Assembly (NCBI GenBank): GCA_032622095.1
Contig: CP136062.1
Coordinates: 138,340,351-138,404,350, forward strand
From: Siphonodentalium dalli
Taxonomy: Eukaryota; Mollusca; Scaphopoda; Gadilida; Siphonodentaliidae
Direction of reading: 5' to 3'
Length of the DNA stretch: 64,000 bases
Numbering within the stretch: the first letter of the stretch is position 1; the number at the start of each line of letters is the position of its first letter. Positions 25,112-37,359 of the stretch are shown piece after piece. The notes beneath the pieces were generated by a model. That model searched no databases, was not told the origin of the DNA, and saw only the letters and a list, made by a program, of their open reading frames with translations. Made by a program: the position numbers and the translations under genes.

Positions 25112-27199
25112 TTCACAGTGAATTATCTTAATGCATTGCGCTGTTGTTTAATTCACAAACATTTCTCAACAATTAACAACCAAATAAAATCATCAGAATG
25201 GACCCAGGCATTCAACAACTTACCTCTTGAGGATCTATGTGGTACTTTGACTAACAAACTAACTGAGCTTATGAATAAATATATTCCCCACAAGTTTATC
25301 AGCTGCAAGCAAGACGAGCCCGATTGGATGAACCCACGGATTAAATATTTAATTAGACAACGAAAAAGGATTCATAAATCGGCAAAAAGAAGAAATACCT
25401 CCGATTCGTGGAGTAAATATAGAAAAATTCGAAACGAAGTAATTTCCGAAGTTAGATCGTCTAAACAATTTCATTTATTAAAAGTGCAAGAAGTCCTTAA
25501 TGGACACGAAACAACAGCTGGCAAATGGTGGAAAACATTTAAACATCTTTCCATAAATAGGGCTGAAACTGTGCCTCCTTTAGTTTGGCAGGGCAAAGTT
25601 GTGTCGTCGGATGAAGACAAATCCGAGGTGCTAAATGGCTACTTCTGTAGCATTGCATCTCTCGATGGAACAAAACAACCTCCACCCCCAACACCGGATG
25701 GCCCTAATCTGACCACACTCAGTGATATAAATATAACCGAGCTGGAAGTTTATAATGCTATAAAAGAACTCCAACCTGATAAGGCATCTGGACCTGATCT
25801 TATTAGCCCACGTCTGTTAAAGAACTGCACAAGCTTAAGTAAGCCTCTTTCCAATATCTTCAACCGTTTTATCCGAGAATCATACTTTCCTCCGCAATGG
25901 AAACGCGCAAACATTGTACCAATACATAAAAAAGGAGACCGAACCAATCCGGCGAATTACCGGCCAATCTCACTTTTAAGCTGTATAAGCAAGTTATTTG
26001 AAAAATGCATCGCTAAACACCTTATGGCATATCTCCAATCGAATAATATTCTAACTAAACGTCAGTCCGGGTTTGTTCCCGCCGACTCAACTGCCTATCA
26101 ACTATGTGACATATTTGACAAAATTAGTAAATCTTTGGACGAAGGGCGCGACATTCGATTAGTATTCTTTGACATAAGTAAAGCGTTTGATAAAGTCTGG
26201 CACGAGGGTCTACTTTTTAAACTTCATGCAATAGGAATTCGCGATAATATGCTCTGTTGGTTCAAATCATACCTTTCCGATCGCCAACAGCGTGTAATAC
26301 TACGCTCTGGCCAATCAACGTGGGGAAAAATAACTGCAGGAGTGCCCCAAGGGTAGATATTGGGTCCTATCCTATTTCTTGTGTTTATTAACGACATTGT
26401 TGACAACATGCCATGTAATATTCGTCTTTTTGCCGACGACACTTCGATTGCGCTGTCAACTGATGACCCTAACACTGTGGCAATTATGATGCAACATGAT
26501 ATTATACGACTTGAAGAATGGTCCTCCACATGGCTCGTTAAATTCAATGAACTTAATACAGAGGCATTAACGTGTACTCGAAAACGTAATACTCTAAGCC
26601 ACCCAACTCTGACTATGAATCAACAGCCCATTAAGGAAGTCAATTCACACAAGCACCTCGGTGTTATTTTGAGTAAAGATGGTTGCTGGGGTCCCCACAT
26701 CAATGAAATGACGAATACTGCCTGGAAACGTATTTCCCTACTAAGAAAATATCGATTTTATCTTGACAGAGCTAGTCTTGAAAAATGTTACTTCACTCTG
26801 ATTCGATCAGTTCTTGAATATTCTTGTGTAGTGTGGGATGGTTGTGTGCAACAGGAATCTGATGCTATTGAAAATATACAGTATGAAGCAGCTCGCATCG
26901 TAACGGGTGCCACTAGGTCTGTCAGTAAGTCGACACTCCTAGCAGAAACTGGTTGGGAAACTTTAAAATCACGACGTGAAAAATACAAACTGAAGCTATT
27001 CTACAAGATGGTGTATGGCCAGGCACCAATATATCTAAGAACTTTAGTACCTCCAACTCACAGTCAGATATCGGGACGTGTCACCAGACAAGGCAATTGT
27101 TTCATGGTTCCAGTTTTCGATAATGAATATCACAGAAGATCCTTCCTTCCCTCGACAACCACTTTGTGGAATAACCTTGACACAAGCAGGATTTTATGA
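25112..27199 (+). pseudogene. 5'-truncated LINE reverse transcriptase, one stop
   Basis: A non-LTR retrotransposon ORF2 that copies its own RNA into DNA. The reading frame stays open from about 25112 to 27199 except for one TAG at 26354-26356. There the RT motif reads GVPQG-stop-ILGP, where the family has serine, so a single base change from TCG or TCA explains it. Read through the stop from 25118: a linker region with DWMNPRIKYLIRQRKR, RT motifs with the first catalytic Asp in FFDISKAFD (about residue 352), FADD (about residues 440-441), and a C-terminal part ending in a STTTLWNNL motif. The N-terminal endonuclease is missing and a stop lies just upstream, so the copy is 5'-truncated as is usual for target-primed insertion. 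Jockey-superfamily style; exact clade not resolved. Confidence 0.9.
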
Positions 27200-28717
27200 T
27201 TATTTTCACTTAGAAAGTCAACTACCCACAAATAATTTTCTATATTTGAGAATTTTCATGTCAATCATGTTGTTCAATGAAAAATTGGGTTGAGATGAGT
27301 TCTGGGTCATGGCTTCATAACCAAGTTAAAGCTGACCACCATATCTCTTAACACTGTGTCCTAATTTCTCTTGATTGCTCCCTGCTTGGTGGACCACACT
27401 GCACATCAACAGTTGTTTGGGCTGGAAATATTTGTGACTGCTTTATTCTTTATTATAATATATGGGGCTATGACACTATATTATGCAATTAAAAATATAA
27501 CTCCACATAATGATACAAATGAAGTCTCCTATCATGGAGCCAAGACAATAAGCTGTTTGGTGATTGTAGTGTTGTGTGAAATTATTAATTATTCTGGCAG
27601 ATCTTGGTACCGAAAGGGACAACAAGGAAAATAATATATTCAACCTCCCAAATGTATTATAATCCATTGTTCTTGTCGCCTCTTAATAATTGCTCAGATT
27701 CTGCAAACAATGAAGATGATGATATGTGAAATCCAAGATTTTTCGCCAGATAGATCCAGAGAAATACTTTGTTGAAAATCTCTTGCCATATTTGGCTGTA
27801 TTTATGCAAAACGTGCATCTCCATCTTAAAGACATATTATGTACTTGTTCGGGGCGTGAAACCGATAAGTTAGTATTCAGGCGCTATGCCAACTGGGAGA
27901 ATGTAACATTCTACTAACATCGCCGAAAATCTGAAGCAGATCGACGTTACCACTCCATAGAACACATCGTCTGAACTACCTCAATTGTAAATATTTACTG
28001 CTCGATTCGGGACGCATCTATCGGCGATAAACTAGCGAAAGCTATTTTGCCATCGAAAGTCACTGCATTTAATTAATATATAAGAATGGCGTTTGTGTTA
28101 TCAATTTGGATATAATATTTGTAAAATTAACTACTTTGAACAAGATTATTCTCCATTTATATTTGATCACCCTACCGGAGTGTTTCACATCACTTTAAGG
28201 GTAGTGTGACGTTTGTCAAAACTGTAGTGTGAAGAGATACGTTGACATTAACTTTTGGGCTCATTTCCGTGTCTCTAAAAGAACGTCCATTAATTGTTGA
28301 TACATGTACAGGGTCAACGCATTCCTGTGATTATGAGGCCTATGTAAATGATTTGGTTTATTGTAACCTTCAAACAATTCACGAAGGCTAATCGTCGGAG
28401 AATTGATTATTACGAGGCTTGTCGAAGATCACGACAACGAGGCTCGAACCTATTAAAACGGACATTATATCTTCGCGGTGGTGGTAAACACACAGAAATC
28501 ACCGAACAACGAGAATTAAACTGAGCCGACTTGAGAAGAATCACAATAGTATCTTGTAATTTGCATCTCCGTGTTCTTTACCCACTGGCGACTTAGCGAA
28601 TAGTGCTACATTCCGCGCAGAATCGTGCGCTTTATCTACGATCTGACACCGTGCGTTGACTCGCTTCTAAGCGTGTACATTGGAAAAAAATAAAGTGTAT
28701 GAATTCTACACCCAGGA
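27200..28717. other. LINE 3' flank and unassigned sequence
   Basis: The start is probably the 3' untranslated tail of the LINE, but no poly(A) or microsatellite tail was found to mark its end. An 87-codon hydrophobic ORF at 27371-27634 has no recognisable family. Repeat R2 occupies 27885-28085. The rest shows nothing. Confidence 0.4.
27885..28085 (+). repeat. Dispersed repeat family R2, copy 2
   Basis: Closely alike to 60625-60835: GCTATGCCAACTGGG, CATTCTACTAACATCGCCG, CACTCCATAGAA, ATTCGGGACGCA and TTTCGCCATCGA-type words occur in the same order. Non-coding. Confidence 0.8.
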
Positions 28718-29763
28718 TAAAGGCCCACTTAATTTTCGAATGTCCAGATCTCTTACTTACAACAAATTCCAGTATACAGTATATACCATTTGAAAGAGGA
28801 ACTAATATATATATATTCTACCGAAATACAGATGTGGCTTGGGAGTGTCCACCAAGTGACAGAGATTCTCAGAATCACACCAAGACTTCCCCCGTTATTT
28901 ATCCCAGAAGCATCGTAATTCACAACTAAGACACAGTTATACCTCCTCCAATTAGAACAGTAGACTGGCAGTACATACCAGATCAAAATTAAGCACAGAA
29001 CACACATCGGTACATTGACAAAAACAACATGTTCACAGTTTATTCGACCGCATTAGTTGATAATCAGGGTTCGCGCTGCCACTTGCCAAATTTGCCAATG
29101 GCAAAAATAATTCATATTTGGCAGGCAAAACTTTTGGCAACTCACTTTTTAATTCCTCAATAAAGTTGAAAATATCGGTCAATCAATACCATTCATTTTA
29201 GAAAACTATTACAATAGAATTATATTAGTGGTGTTTTATATGGTTTCTGAAAAGTTAACACCTCCATTAAGATGATAACATTTTTATCGATGGGTGGATG
29301 GATTACCAGTATTTACTGTGGTGGTGGTGGTGGTGTTTACATAGCTAATCCTCTTGTGATGTTCCCTGGTGACGAAGCAACTCTTCTACCATTTTATTGT
29401 TCGGTGATTGGTTTATTGTTGTAAGATAAACCACAATAGAGATGCGAGTATAATTATTAACTAACTGCTTTCCTATCGATATCAAACGTTGTTCAAACCG
29501 CGAGTGTCGAAACATAAAACTAAAACAAGGTTGAAGAAAATGATACTATCAGGGATAACATTTGGCAAATTCTGATAGAATTTGGCTGATAGAATTTGGC
29601 AAAATATTTTTTCATTTGGCAAATAATTTGGCAAAAGTAAATTTCGGTCCAGCGCGGACCCTGTTGATAATACAATGTTTTGGAGCTTCATATTTCAAAT
29701 GGTATATAATCTCGAATATGCTGTATATAATGTGATCTGGGCATTCGAAAATTAAGTTGGCAC
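28718..29763. mobile_element. Older inverted-repeat element split by a hAT insertion
   Basis: The left arm (28718-28797) and right arm (29690-29763) are inverted. Shared words are CAACTTAATTTTCGAATG-like, CCAGATC, CAGTATAT-like and TATACCATTTGAAA. The hAT-like element at 29065-29663 lies between them, so it is the younger insertion. Outer boundaries are not exact. Confidence 0.6.
29065..29663. mobile_element. hAT-like MITE, 599 bp, 8-bp duplication
   Basis: Ends CAGGGTTCGCGCTG and (inverted) CAGGGTCCGCGCTG differ at one base. The 8-base word TTGATAAT flanks both sides exactly (29057-29064 and 29664-29671). CAGGG ends with an 8-bp duplication are typical of hAT. The sub-terminal parts carry repeated TTGCCAAA/TTTGGCAA words, a likely transposase-binding array. 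Inside is a (GGT)n tract near 29320. No transposase. Confidence 0.88.
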
Positions 29764-32549
29764 TTATGGTGTAAAATTTTATCAAATCCGTGCATAATTA
29801 CTGTAGTTGTTTCTCATTCGAGCACCATGCATGTCGACACATATATACTCTAAACACAAATTGCGTTTGAGAGTGCATGGAGAAGATATCGTAAATTCCA
29901 AATATATAACGAATATGAAGACTCATATTGGAGTACCTTCGCACAGTATATACACCAACGGGTGAATTCTGGTCTCAGGTCTAGACCACCCTAATAATCA
30001 CGGTGTTCCATGTCAGGACTTGGTCTCGCGAAACCACCTGGTCCCAATTGCAAGCTGGGATCGGCGCATTATTGTACAATCAACGACAATCAACGACAAT
30101 CTATGGACAAAAGCGTGCTGAGAGCTGCATCGAGATTGGTGTATATCCAAACCTGAGCACGTGAAAGCGGCTTATCTCCGTGTTGTATAGAGGTATCCGT
30201 ATGCCGTCGCCTTTCGACATGGATCGCGGGGCAGGGGTGGTGCGGATTGCTCACCCCTATGCGGATGTCACGATGTTGTCAGTTTTACGGGTGGAGGAAA
30301 GTCTTCGCAGAGAGTAAATTTCACCGAGAAATCACTCTGCTGTGTGTAGAAACCACCGACCCCGGAAAGGGACCGACAAACTTGCCCAGATACACGAATC
30401 AGATTATCCTCACTTAGAGTTGATCGCGAATCCGCGCTTGTCGGCATTCGAACCAGCTTCGTCAGCGCTAGACGGCAAATGGCGGCATAATGCCCCGAAC
30501 ATTCTACCGACGGGACCACCGGCGTCCTTTACAATCAATGTATAGTGTAAAATATTGTTTGTTCAGATCAAGAACCAACTATATATTGTTCAACTTTGAG
30601 TAAAAATATTACTCAGAAATTACATTCAGCTCTTGAAAACATTTCGAACCATTAGTATAGGGGATATCAGGTGGGAATTTCCAACAACTGGAAACAGTGA
30701 GGTACCTGTTGGAAATTTTCAAATTTCAAAGACTTGGGAATTTGCAATAAGTTAAAAATTTAGAAAGATTCTAACTATCGCTGTGATTGAAGTTATTGAA
30801 AATTATTTTCCAGAAAATGTAATGGTCACAATGGGGGGGGGGGGGGGGGGGGGGGTGTCGCAAAAAATCCAGATGGGTGCGTTATATCACACTACCGATA
30901 GCAGATATTTCCATTGCCATGTAATTTTTTTCCAAATCCATGTTTAAAGATAAATTATGACAAATAAACCAATTTGAAATGTCAATGCTTAAGAAACTTG
31001 ACCAAATAGATCATTAATCAAGAGCGGGGTCCCATTTAATTTAATTTAATTCAATTTAATCGGACATTTCCTTATTTTGAACCACAATTTTGTCTTAATA
31101 TAATTTTCGGAGTTTTTGCTGTTATATTGTATATCCAGTCCAGCAATAATTTATTCTCAAATGAATTAGTACTTTCAAAACTAGCTCCGACCCAATTCAT
31201 TTCAGAAATACGGAACGAAAGACACCCGCATCCAATGCGGATTACGTTCCGATTGCAAAACTACTATCATTCCCTATGTATCCGTGTCGACCACACCCAT
31301 CGATAACATATTGTGCGTAGAAATAATAGCACGAAAATCTGACTTAATCCATCTAACGGTAATATCCTTTCAAACAAGGCAAGGATGTTATAAATAAAAC
31401 TCCACTGTGAAGCCAGATAAACGCAAGCATGATTTACAATCAAATTACCAATCTATCGTAGTTGTAGACTATTACCTATAGTATAACACACATAATTATC
31501 GATTATATTAAATTTTGTCCAGTTCATATATAATTATAATCTTTCCTCTACACGACATATCAATAAAACACAATTCCTATTTGGTTAACATAAAGATAAA
31601 TGCTTTAAAAAAATACATATGTTTCTGTTACTAGAACTTGTACGTTACCACATGGTTCGAATTATGAACAGACCGACACAGACTTGAATGACAATAAGAA
31701 GGCAAACCTTGGTTTACGTAAACCTGAGTTTCAAAAAGACGAGAATACGGACCAGTGCGGACCAATAATACCAGCTTACTCGCTCCGAAGCATGGTAACA
31801 CATCGCGATCACCGTTTACGCCTGGTCCAGACCAGATACCAGAATTCGGCCGCAAATGTCTAACCATTTAGCTTAAGAAATAAATACACTACGCATTGTA
31901 TTTATTTCTTATGCAATTCGACTATGTTTTCGTCTAAAATGTAGTGACAGACATACATATTTTGATTTCCAAAATCCGCTATATAATAGTCCAGTTTTTA
32001 TATTCGTGGCATTATTTTCCACATTATGGTTCTTCTCTTTAAACTATAACGACAGTCACTATTGAGCGGCGACTCATTTTCGCTGCCTCTATGGCAAAAT
32101 TGTGCAGGTAAGACTTATATTAGCAGGTGGCAATTTTACGTCTCTTTCTCCCTTCTAGTATGGTATTAACCAATTAGCCTGAGGTTTGAATTATGTGTTC
32201 TGATTTAGACGTTGGCAGCATTGCATTGATTGCACCATGATTTTGCGTACAAATCAGAATATCTAGAATTTGAATACGAAGTTCATATATCCATGGGAAT
32301 ACAGACTACTGACCAATCAGGACGAGCCTTGTATGCGCGTTTGGTCAAGGTCGTATCACAAATTGTCAATATCTCGGCTATATCTTCATCATTGAGAAAT
32401 ATATAATTGACCAACATGAACGAATGTTAGTCACCAAGGGGCAGAAATCCTATTATTACGTTTTTTCAATGTATATCGCTGGAATTAGTGCTCTAATTTT
32501 CGGACGGAATATAATTCGATCACCGTGGTAAATCACAAGAAACGTCATT
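29764..32549. other. No gene recognised
   Basis: Contains a run of 23 G at 30833-30855, a hairpin AAGAAATAAATAC/GTATTTATTTCTT at 31874-31911 and a small palindrome with AATTTCCAACA near 30680-30720. The overlapping ORFs at 30268-30545 show no domain. Nothing else seen. Confidence 0.45.
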
Positions 32550-34700
32550 GCTGGCCCGTGTGGGCCCGGGTAGAATAGGCTTACAACCCCACTGTGATGA
32601 GTAAGAATCCCCTAGCCTGGCACCCTGTTTGCATCGGGGTGCATCCCGTGAGGTGTGGTGTGGGAGTCCTGGTGGTACGTATTATGACGGTCGTACCACG
32701 TGAGGCATCGACCTGCGGGTACGGTTTAACATATGGTCCACTTTGGTCCTACATCTCTTAAAGACTGGTGGTTGAGTTGACCCGACTCAATCGATCGGCC
32801 AGCCACACCTCTCCACAGTGTTTCAGATTAATTTTTGGTATCTGTTGCATATATTGTTCGTCTGCTGTTCGAATTACTGCTTTTTATTTTGTCACGTATG
32901 TTTCTGTTCTCTCCTGTATCTTTGGTGTTCGTCTTGATGATTGCTGAATGTTGAATCATGTATTGTTCACGCCTGTCACTGGGGATAACCAAGAGGCTGA
33001 TACATGCAGTGTAGGGAAACAGGCAACCGCTTCAATTATGTATTAGTCTTTGGCCCGACCCTAATTTGAAGTGTAGTCAGCGGCGGCTGCTGTGTTAGTT
33101 GTAGATTTAGCTTTTTATATGGCGACTCAAACCAACAAACCACAACCTGATCGTAAGAATGATGACTCACTTAGTTCGAATGTTGCTGGAGTATTCCATC
33201 AGTGCTTGGTTCTTAGCTTCGACCGACCATTAAAAGACCTGTATTTGTCATTGATAAGACACTTCATATTATTGCTGGACAATTGAAACCGGTCATGACC
33301 GGGCCAGTGATTGGCTCTCTCCTGCTTGAATGTATACAGAAAGTTCAATCTGATGCTGTGTTGCAGTTAACAGCTACAGCACAAATACCAATCACAGTTG
33401 CTCCTCACAAAACATTGAATAGCAGGAGAGCAGTTTTGAGAACCCACGATATCTCCGAGGCTTCTGAGTCGGAGACTGAGTTTGCACCACAGGGAGTTAC
33501 TGATGTTCGCAGTCCAGTTGATCGACTAACAGTTCATTTGCATAGTTATCTTTTGACTTTCAATCGGTGCGAACATCCGCCGGCATTGAAGATTGGATAT
33601 ATGTAGATAGATGTGTCTACATATATTCCAAATCCCTTATAATGTTTTAAATGTTAGGGTATGGTCATCGTCGGGACATTGTAAAATTAACGAAACCATA
33701 TGTGCACGCGGTTCTGTTTCTGGTCATGATCATAAGGATTGTCCAAACCCATAAAAATTTGTTCAAACTGTCAAAGTTCACATGCTGCAATGTATTGTTC
33801 ATGTCCCATATGGGATTATGAATTCACAATTAAACGGTGTAAGGCCGAGAAACATCTATCATATTTCGATGCAAAGAAAATAGTTGGTGCTCGACCATCA
33901 ATTCAACCAGTCACATACTCTGCTGTCGTTTCTACAAAAATGTAGTGATGCCAGCACTCAAACAGACAACAGTCAGACCAACACCATTCGTGTATCACAA
34001 GCAATACAACTTGACGTAGTTGATATGACCCCTGTCCCAGAACCTGTATCACAGGCCATAGAAACGTCTACTGAAGATACCCGTTGCTCACCAACAATCT
34101 TAAGTTGAGCCAGTTATTTAACAACACAGTCTATTCGTGTTGATGCTACTGCTCCACAACAGAAATGTCCTTTTGTTTTCGAAACAACAATCGCCAATGT
34201 TTCGACTCGCAGAAAGAAAGATTCATATTTTAACCATCAAAATTTGACAACATGCTTGATGAGACACGATTAACACTACAAGGCACCAAACAGTATTTGA
34301 GTTGAGGCTGTCGGTTGGGTGAAATGTGACATTCTTCTGTCTCACCCACCGCGCGTTTCATGAAATATTATAAATACCTTATCATTGCAAAAATCTCATC
34401 AAAACTACTTTACATATTTCGATGGTAATTTCGAGTTATTTATTTGCTATTTATTAGTATTATTGTACTGCGTTTACGTTTTATAGTATGCTTGCACACT
34501 AGTCAGTTCTTGAATTTATAGTGGAAACATTCCTCTTGGTGGTTTTATTTATACATAACTCATTGTTTTGATCTATCAGTATCGGATTTATCTACACAGT
34601 TGCTTCGCTACCATCTCTTTTATACCTGATTCTGTTCTTGGTCGTGCTAAAACAACTAAAACGACGTTAAACCCTCAATCAACAAATCAACGTCATTCCT
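32550..34700 (+). mobile_element. Internally deleted LINE (5' region, ORF1, 3' end)
   Basis: A GC-rich 5' region containing GTGGGCCCGGGTAGAATAGG is followed by a decayed ORF1 (from 33119). After a short gap comes a 3' part ending near 34690 in AAAACGACGTTAAACCC and a TCAATCAACAAATCAAC tail, which is typical of LINE 3' ends in invertebrates. The large endonuclease/reverse transcriptase ORF2 is absent, so the copy has lost about 3 kb inside. The 5' GC-rich part could instead be a SINE head; this is unresolved. Confidence 0.65.
33119..34100 (+). pseudogene. Decayed LINE ORF1 (RNA-binding, CCHC type)
   Basis: Pieces of one protein fall in different frames. It starts MATQTNKPQPDRKND at 33119. From about 33290 come conserved ORF1-type stretches: LLLECIQKVQSDAVLQL, HKTLNSRRAVLRTHDISE and GVTDVR, then YIPNPL followed by a stop and CFKC. 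The last is a CCHC knuckle remnant, broken by stops at about 33606 and 33648. At 33763-33900 a second knuckle-like stretch reads CSNCQSSHAAMYCSCP and is followed by the YFDAKKIV motif. Proteins of this type bind LINE RNA and act as nucleic-acid chaperones. Several frameshifts and stops make it a pseudogene. Recognition rests on motif order known from non-LTR ORF1 proteins with gag-like knuckles. Confidence 0.75.
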
Positions 34701-37359
34701 TGTGTTATTAAGAAAACGAGTGGTATACACACAGACGGTCTAACTAGGCAGACGATAACGCGCCTGTTTTAGTCGAGAATCTCGAACTATCTAACAGGTT
34801 GCGGATATATTTCACGAGAGTCGAGATCGAGTGAAATGTGCATATTCGCCGTATTCAACGAGTTCGATAGAAGACACCTTTGCCGAGTATGCTCAATCGC
34901 TGACTATGAACTCCATTGAGCATACAGCTACTTACTTTAAGTGTGAGTTAAGTCTGACGAAAACCTGGTAATTAGTGAGACACTAACGGGAGTGGTTCGT
35001 TGGCGTAATGTACGTCGTCATCTCTCTTGGCGACAACGTGAACGCGCGCGAAAAAGTTCCGGTTTGTATTCAACTTGTGGTATATGCAGCAACATGTACT
35101 CGTGCAACCCCCCCCCCCCCCCCCCCAACCGCTGACTCAAGCTCAAACTTTTCCAGAAGTTTCATAGCGCATTAGCCTTCATATTCGGTGCAGCAATGAC
35201 GAAGCTAGTGTTAATTCCGACTGCAGTTCCATACAAAGGGGGAATGACTTGGGCAAGTGGATCTGTTGTTTACCAGATATTGGTTGTCATGCATAATTTT
35301 CCAGTAAGATACTAAGATTAAATGGGTACTGTACGCCATTTTCAATAAATTCCAGTTGATAACAACGATCTAATATCGATAATATATAGAAAACTAAGTA
35401 ATTTGAGTCGAAGGTGTATTCTGGAAGCGTTCAGGTTAACAGGCTATCTTAAAATCAAAGTTATTAATTTGATATAAATTTAATTTATGGCTGGAGTCAT
35501 AAATTAAATTACGAATTTCCGTGTACAAGACGTTATCAAAATAATTCACGGATAGTGCATTGGGCAAATCGTGCCACAATAATCGTGTAAAACATTATGT
35601 TGATACCGGGCGTATACTCAAGCCACTCACTGACTAGTGACTATACAATGACTTAATGACTATATGGGACTAGTATGCATATAATATAACACTTGTTTGA
35701 TAGATTTGCTTGAAAACTGTCCAAAAATTACTCGACAACGACAATTGGTATTTTCACATTCCGGCTAATCTGCCATCCATAACATTACTTCGTACTCAAC
35801 TCAGAGACGAAAGAAACCAACAAAGTGTGGGTACAGTATCCCTTTAACCATCTAAGTTGTATTTCTTCCATTAATAACCTTTATAGCGTGATATGGCCTG
35901 GCAATTTAAAGGTAGATAAACCCAATAGAAACCAAACCAACTTTCTGTAACCATCCAGCCCACGGGGTATGTCAAGATCACTTCTTCCTTCGTCACCTTT
36001 GGATGCACCCCGGGTGCACGCTCAATGAGCTGTGACGTACCGACGATTGGCGCACGATAAGAGGTATATTTTAGCTTTAATATCATCACACATGCTGGTG
36101 ATTTGATAGGAGCGTGATAAAAAGTAATTAAACACGAAACATCTCTATACCACTTCTTGCAACCGAGAATATAAACCCAATAATGTGCATAACTGACGTA
36201 ACAATACTTCATTCTTAGCGACGACACTGGGCGTCGTTAAAAGACCAGGAGATGTCGGGACCTGGGTTTGCGAGGTTCAAGTCAGTTGAGAACTAAACGT
36301 TAGTATAGTTCGAGATAACAAATCAACATATACTTTGTCAATGGTTTTATGTTTTTGTAGTTGTTGGCTTCAAAACTAAACTTTTGATGTACTTGTTTGA
36401 CAATTTATTTTTAATATTTTTAATATGGTTGTTTATGGTTTTGACTGATGAAATTTAGCACAGAATGTATCCAGTCGTAGGTCACAAGTAACCGGTTAAC
36501 TGCTACTCCCTTTTACTTGCCCTAATTATTTCAGATGAGTGAACTATTAAGGTCACGGGTGCTCATTTTATGCCCCACTTCCCCTCCCATGGTATGATAT
36601 TATTAGCGAGTTTACTTGGGGGATGAGTGATATTCGGAAGTTGCTGCAACGGAATGTGACAAATATAACTATGATGAACATTCCGATAACATACCCTATA
36701 AAGTGCAATTTTCCACAAGCTGTATAAATAGCAAGTATCGGGTGTGGCCCCTCCTATTTAAATGTCTCATTTCTCTCTGGCACGCTGCTAGTTTTAAATA
36801 ATATTCATGATATGATGTTGATATTGTGGAGTGGGAAAGAAAATTATACTTCACTCCTATTTGTATTGGCATATAAGGCGATTCCGATGTTCTATAAATG
36901 TATACATTTAATTTACTTGGGTACTTTTATCTATTCGTGAATGTGCGTGTGAAAATAAACCAACATATACGTAGAGACGCCTCTGAGATAGTCATATGCG
37001 ATTCAACAACCTTGCAAGTTTGGCAAAGTCCGACGAAAGTGAGTTTTCTTAAAATCGGACCAATATATCATGCAATATTTAAAATGTCCATTCCATGGCG
37101 TGGTTGAGTGATATAGTTCGGAATTACAGAGTGTGGGCCTTCGATTATAATGGAACTAGTGATTGACCATTGCCAGTTACGTTACGTTACTTGAAACATA
37201 TATACCCGCCGAATACAACACATCATTAAAATAATATGTACTTCATATTACGGTTAGCTCTTGTAACAATGCACGGACTATACATATTCATACTTGCATT
37301 TTTAATTCATTCTGAAGTGGAGGGCATATATATCATTCATTCCATTATAGGTCATATCC
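34701..37359. other. No gene recognised
   Basis: Contains a run of 19 C at 35108-35126 and a perfect 13-bp hairpin AATTTAATTTATG/CATAAATTAAATT at 35478-35511. A 118-codon ORF at 35871-36227 (minus) has no family I recognise. The LINE 5' untranslated region must begin somewhere before 37360, but its start is not evident. Confidence 0.45.

Noticed and set aside
27371-27634. Hydrophobic 87-codon ORF after the LINE
   Set aside because: No family recognised, and AT-rich DNA often gives hydrophobic translations by chance.
30833-30855. Homopolymer G runs as functional elements
   Set aside because: Simple repeats with uncertain assembly length; no further context supports a role.
35871-36227. 118-codon minus ORF
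   Set aside because: No recognisable motif, repeat or conserved pattern.
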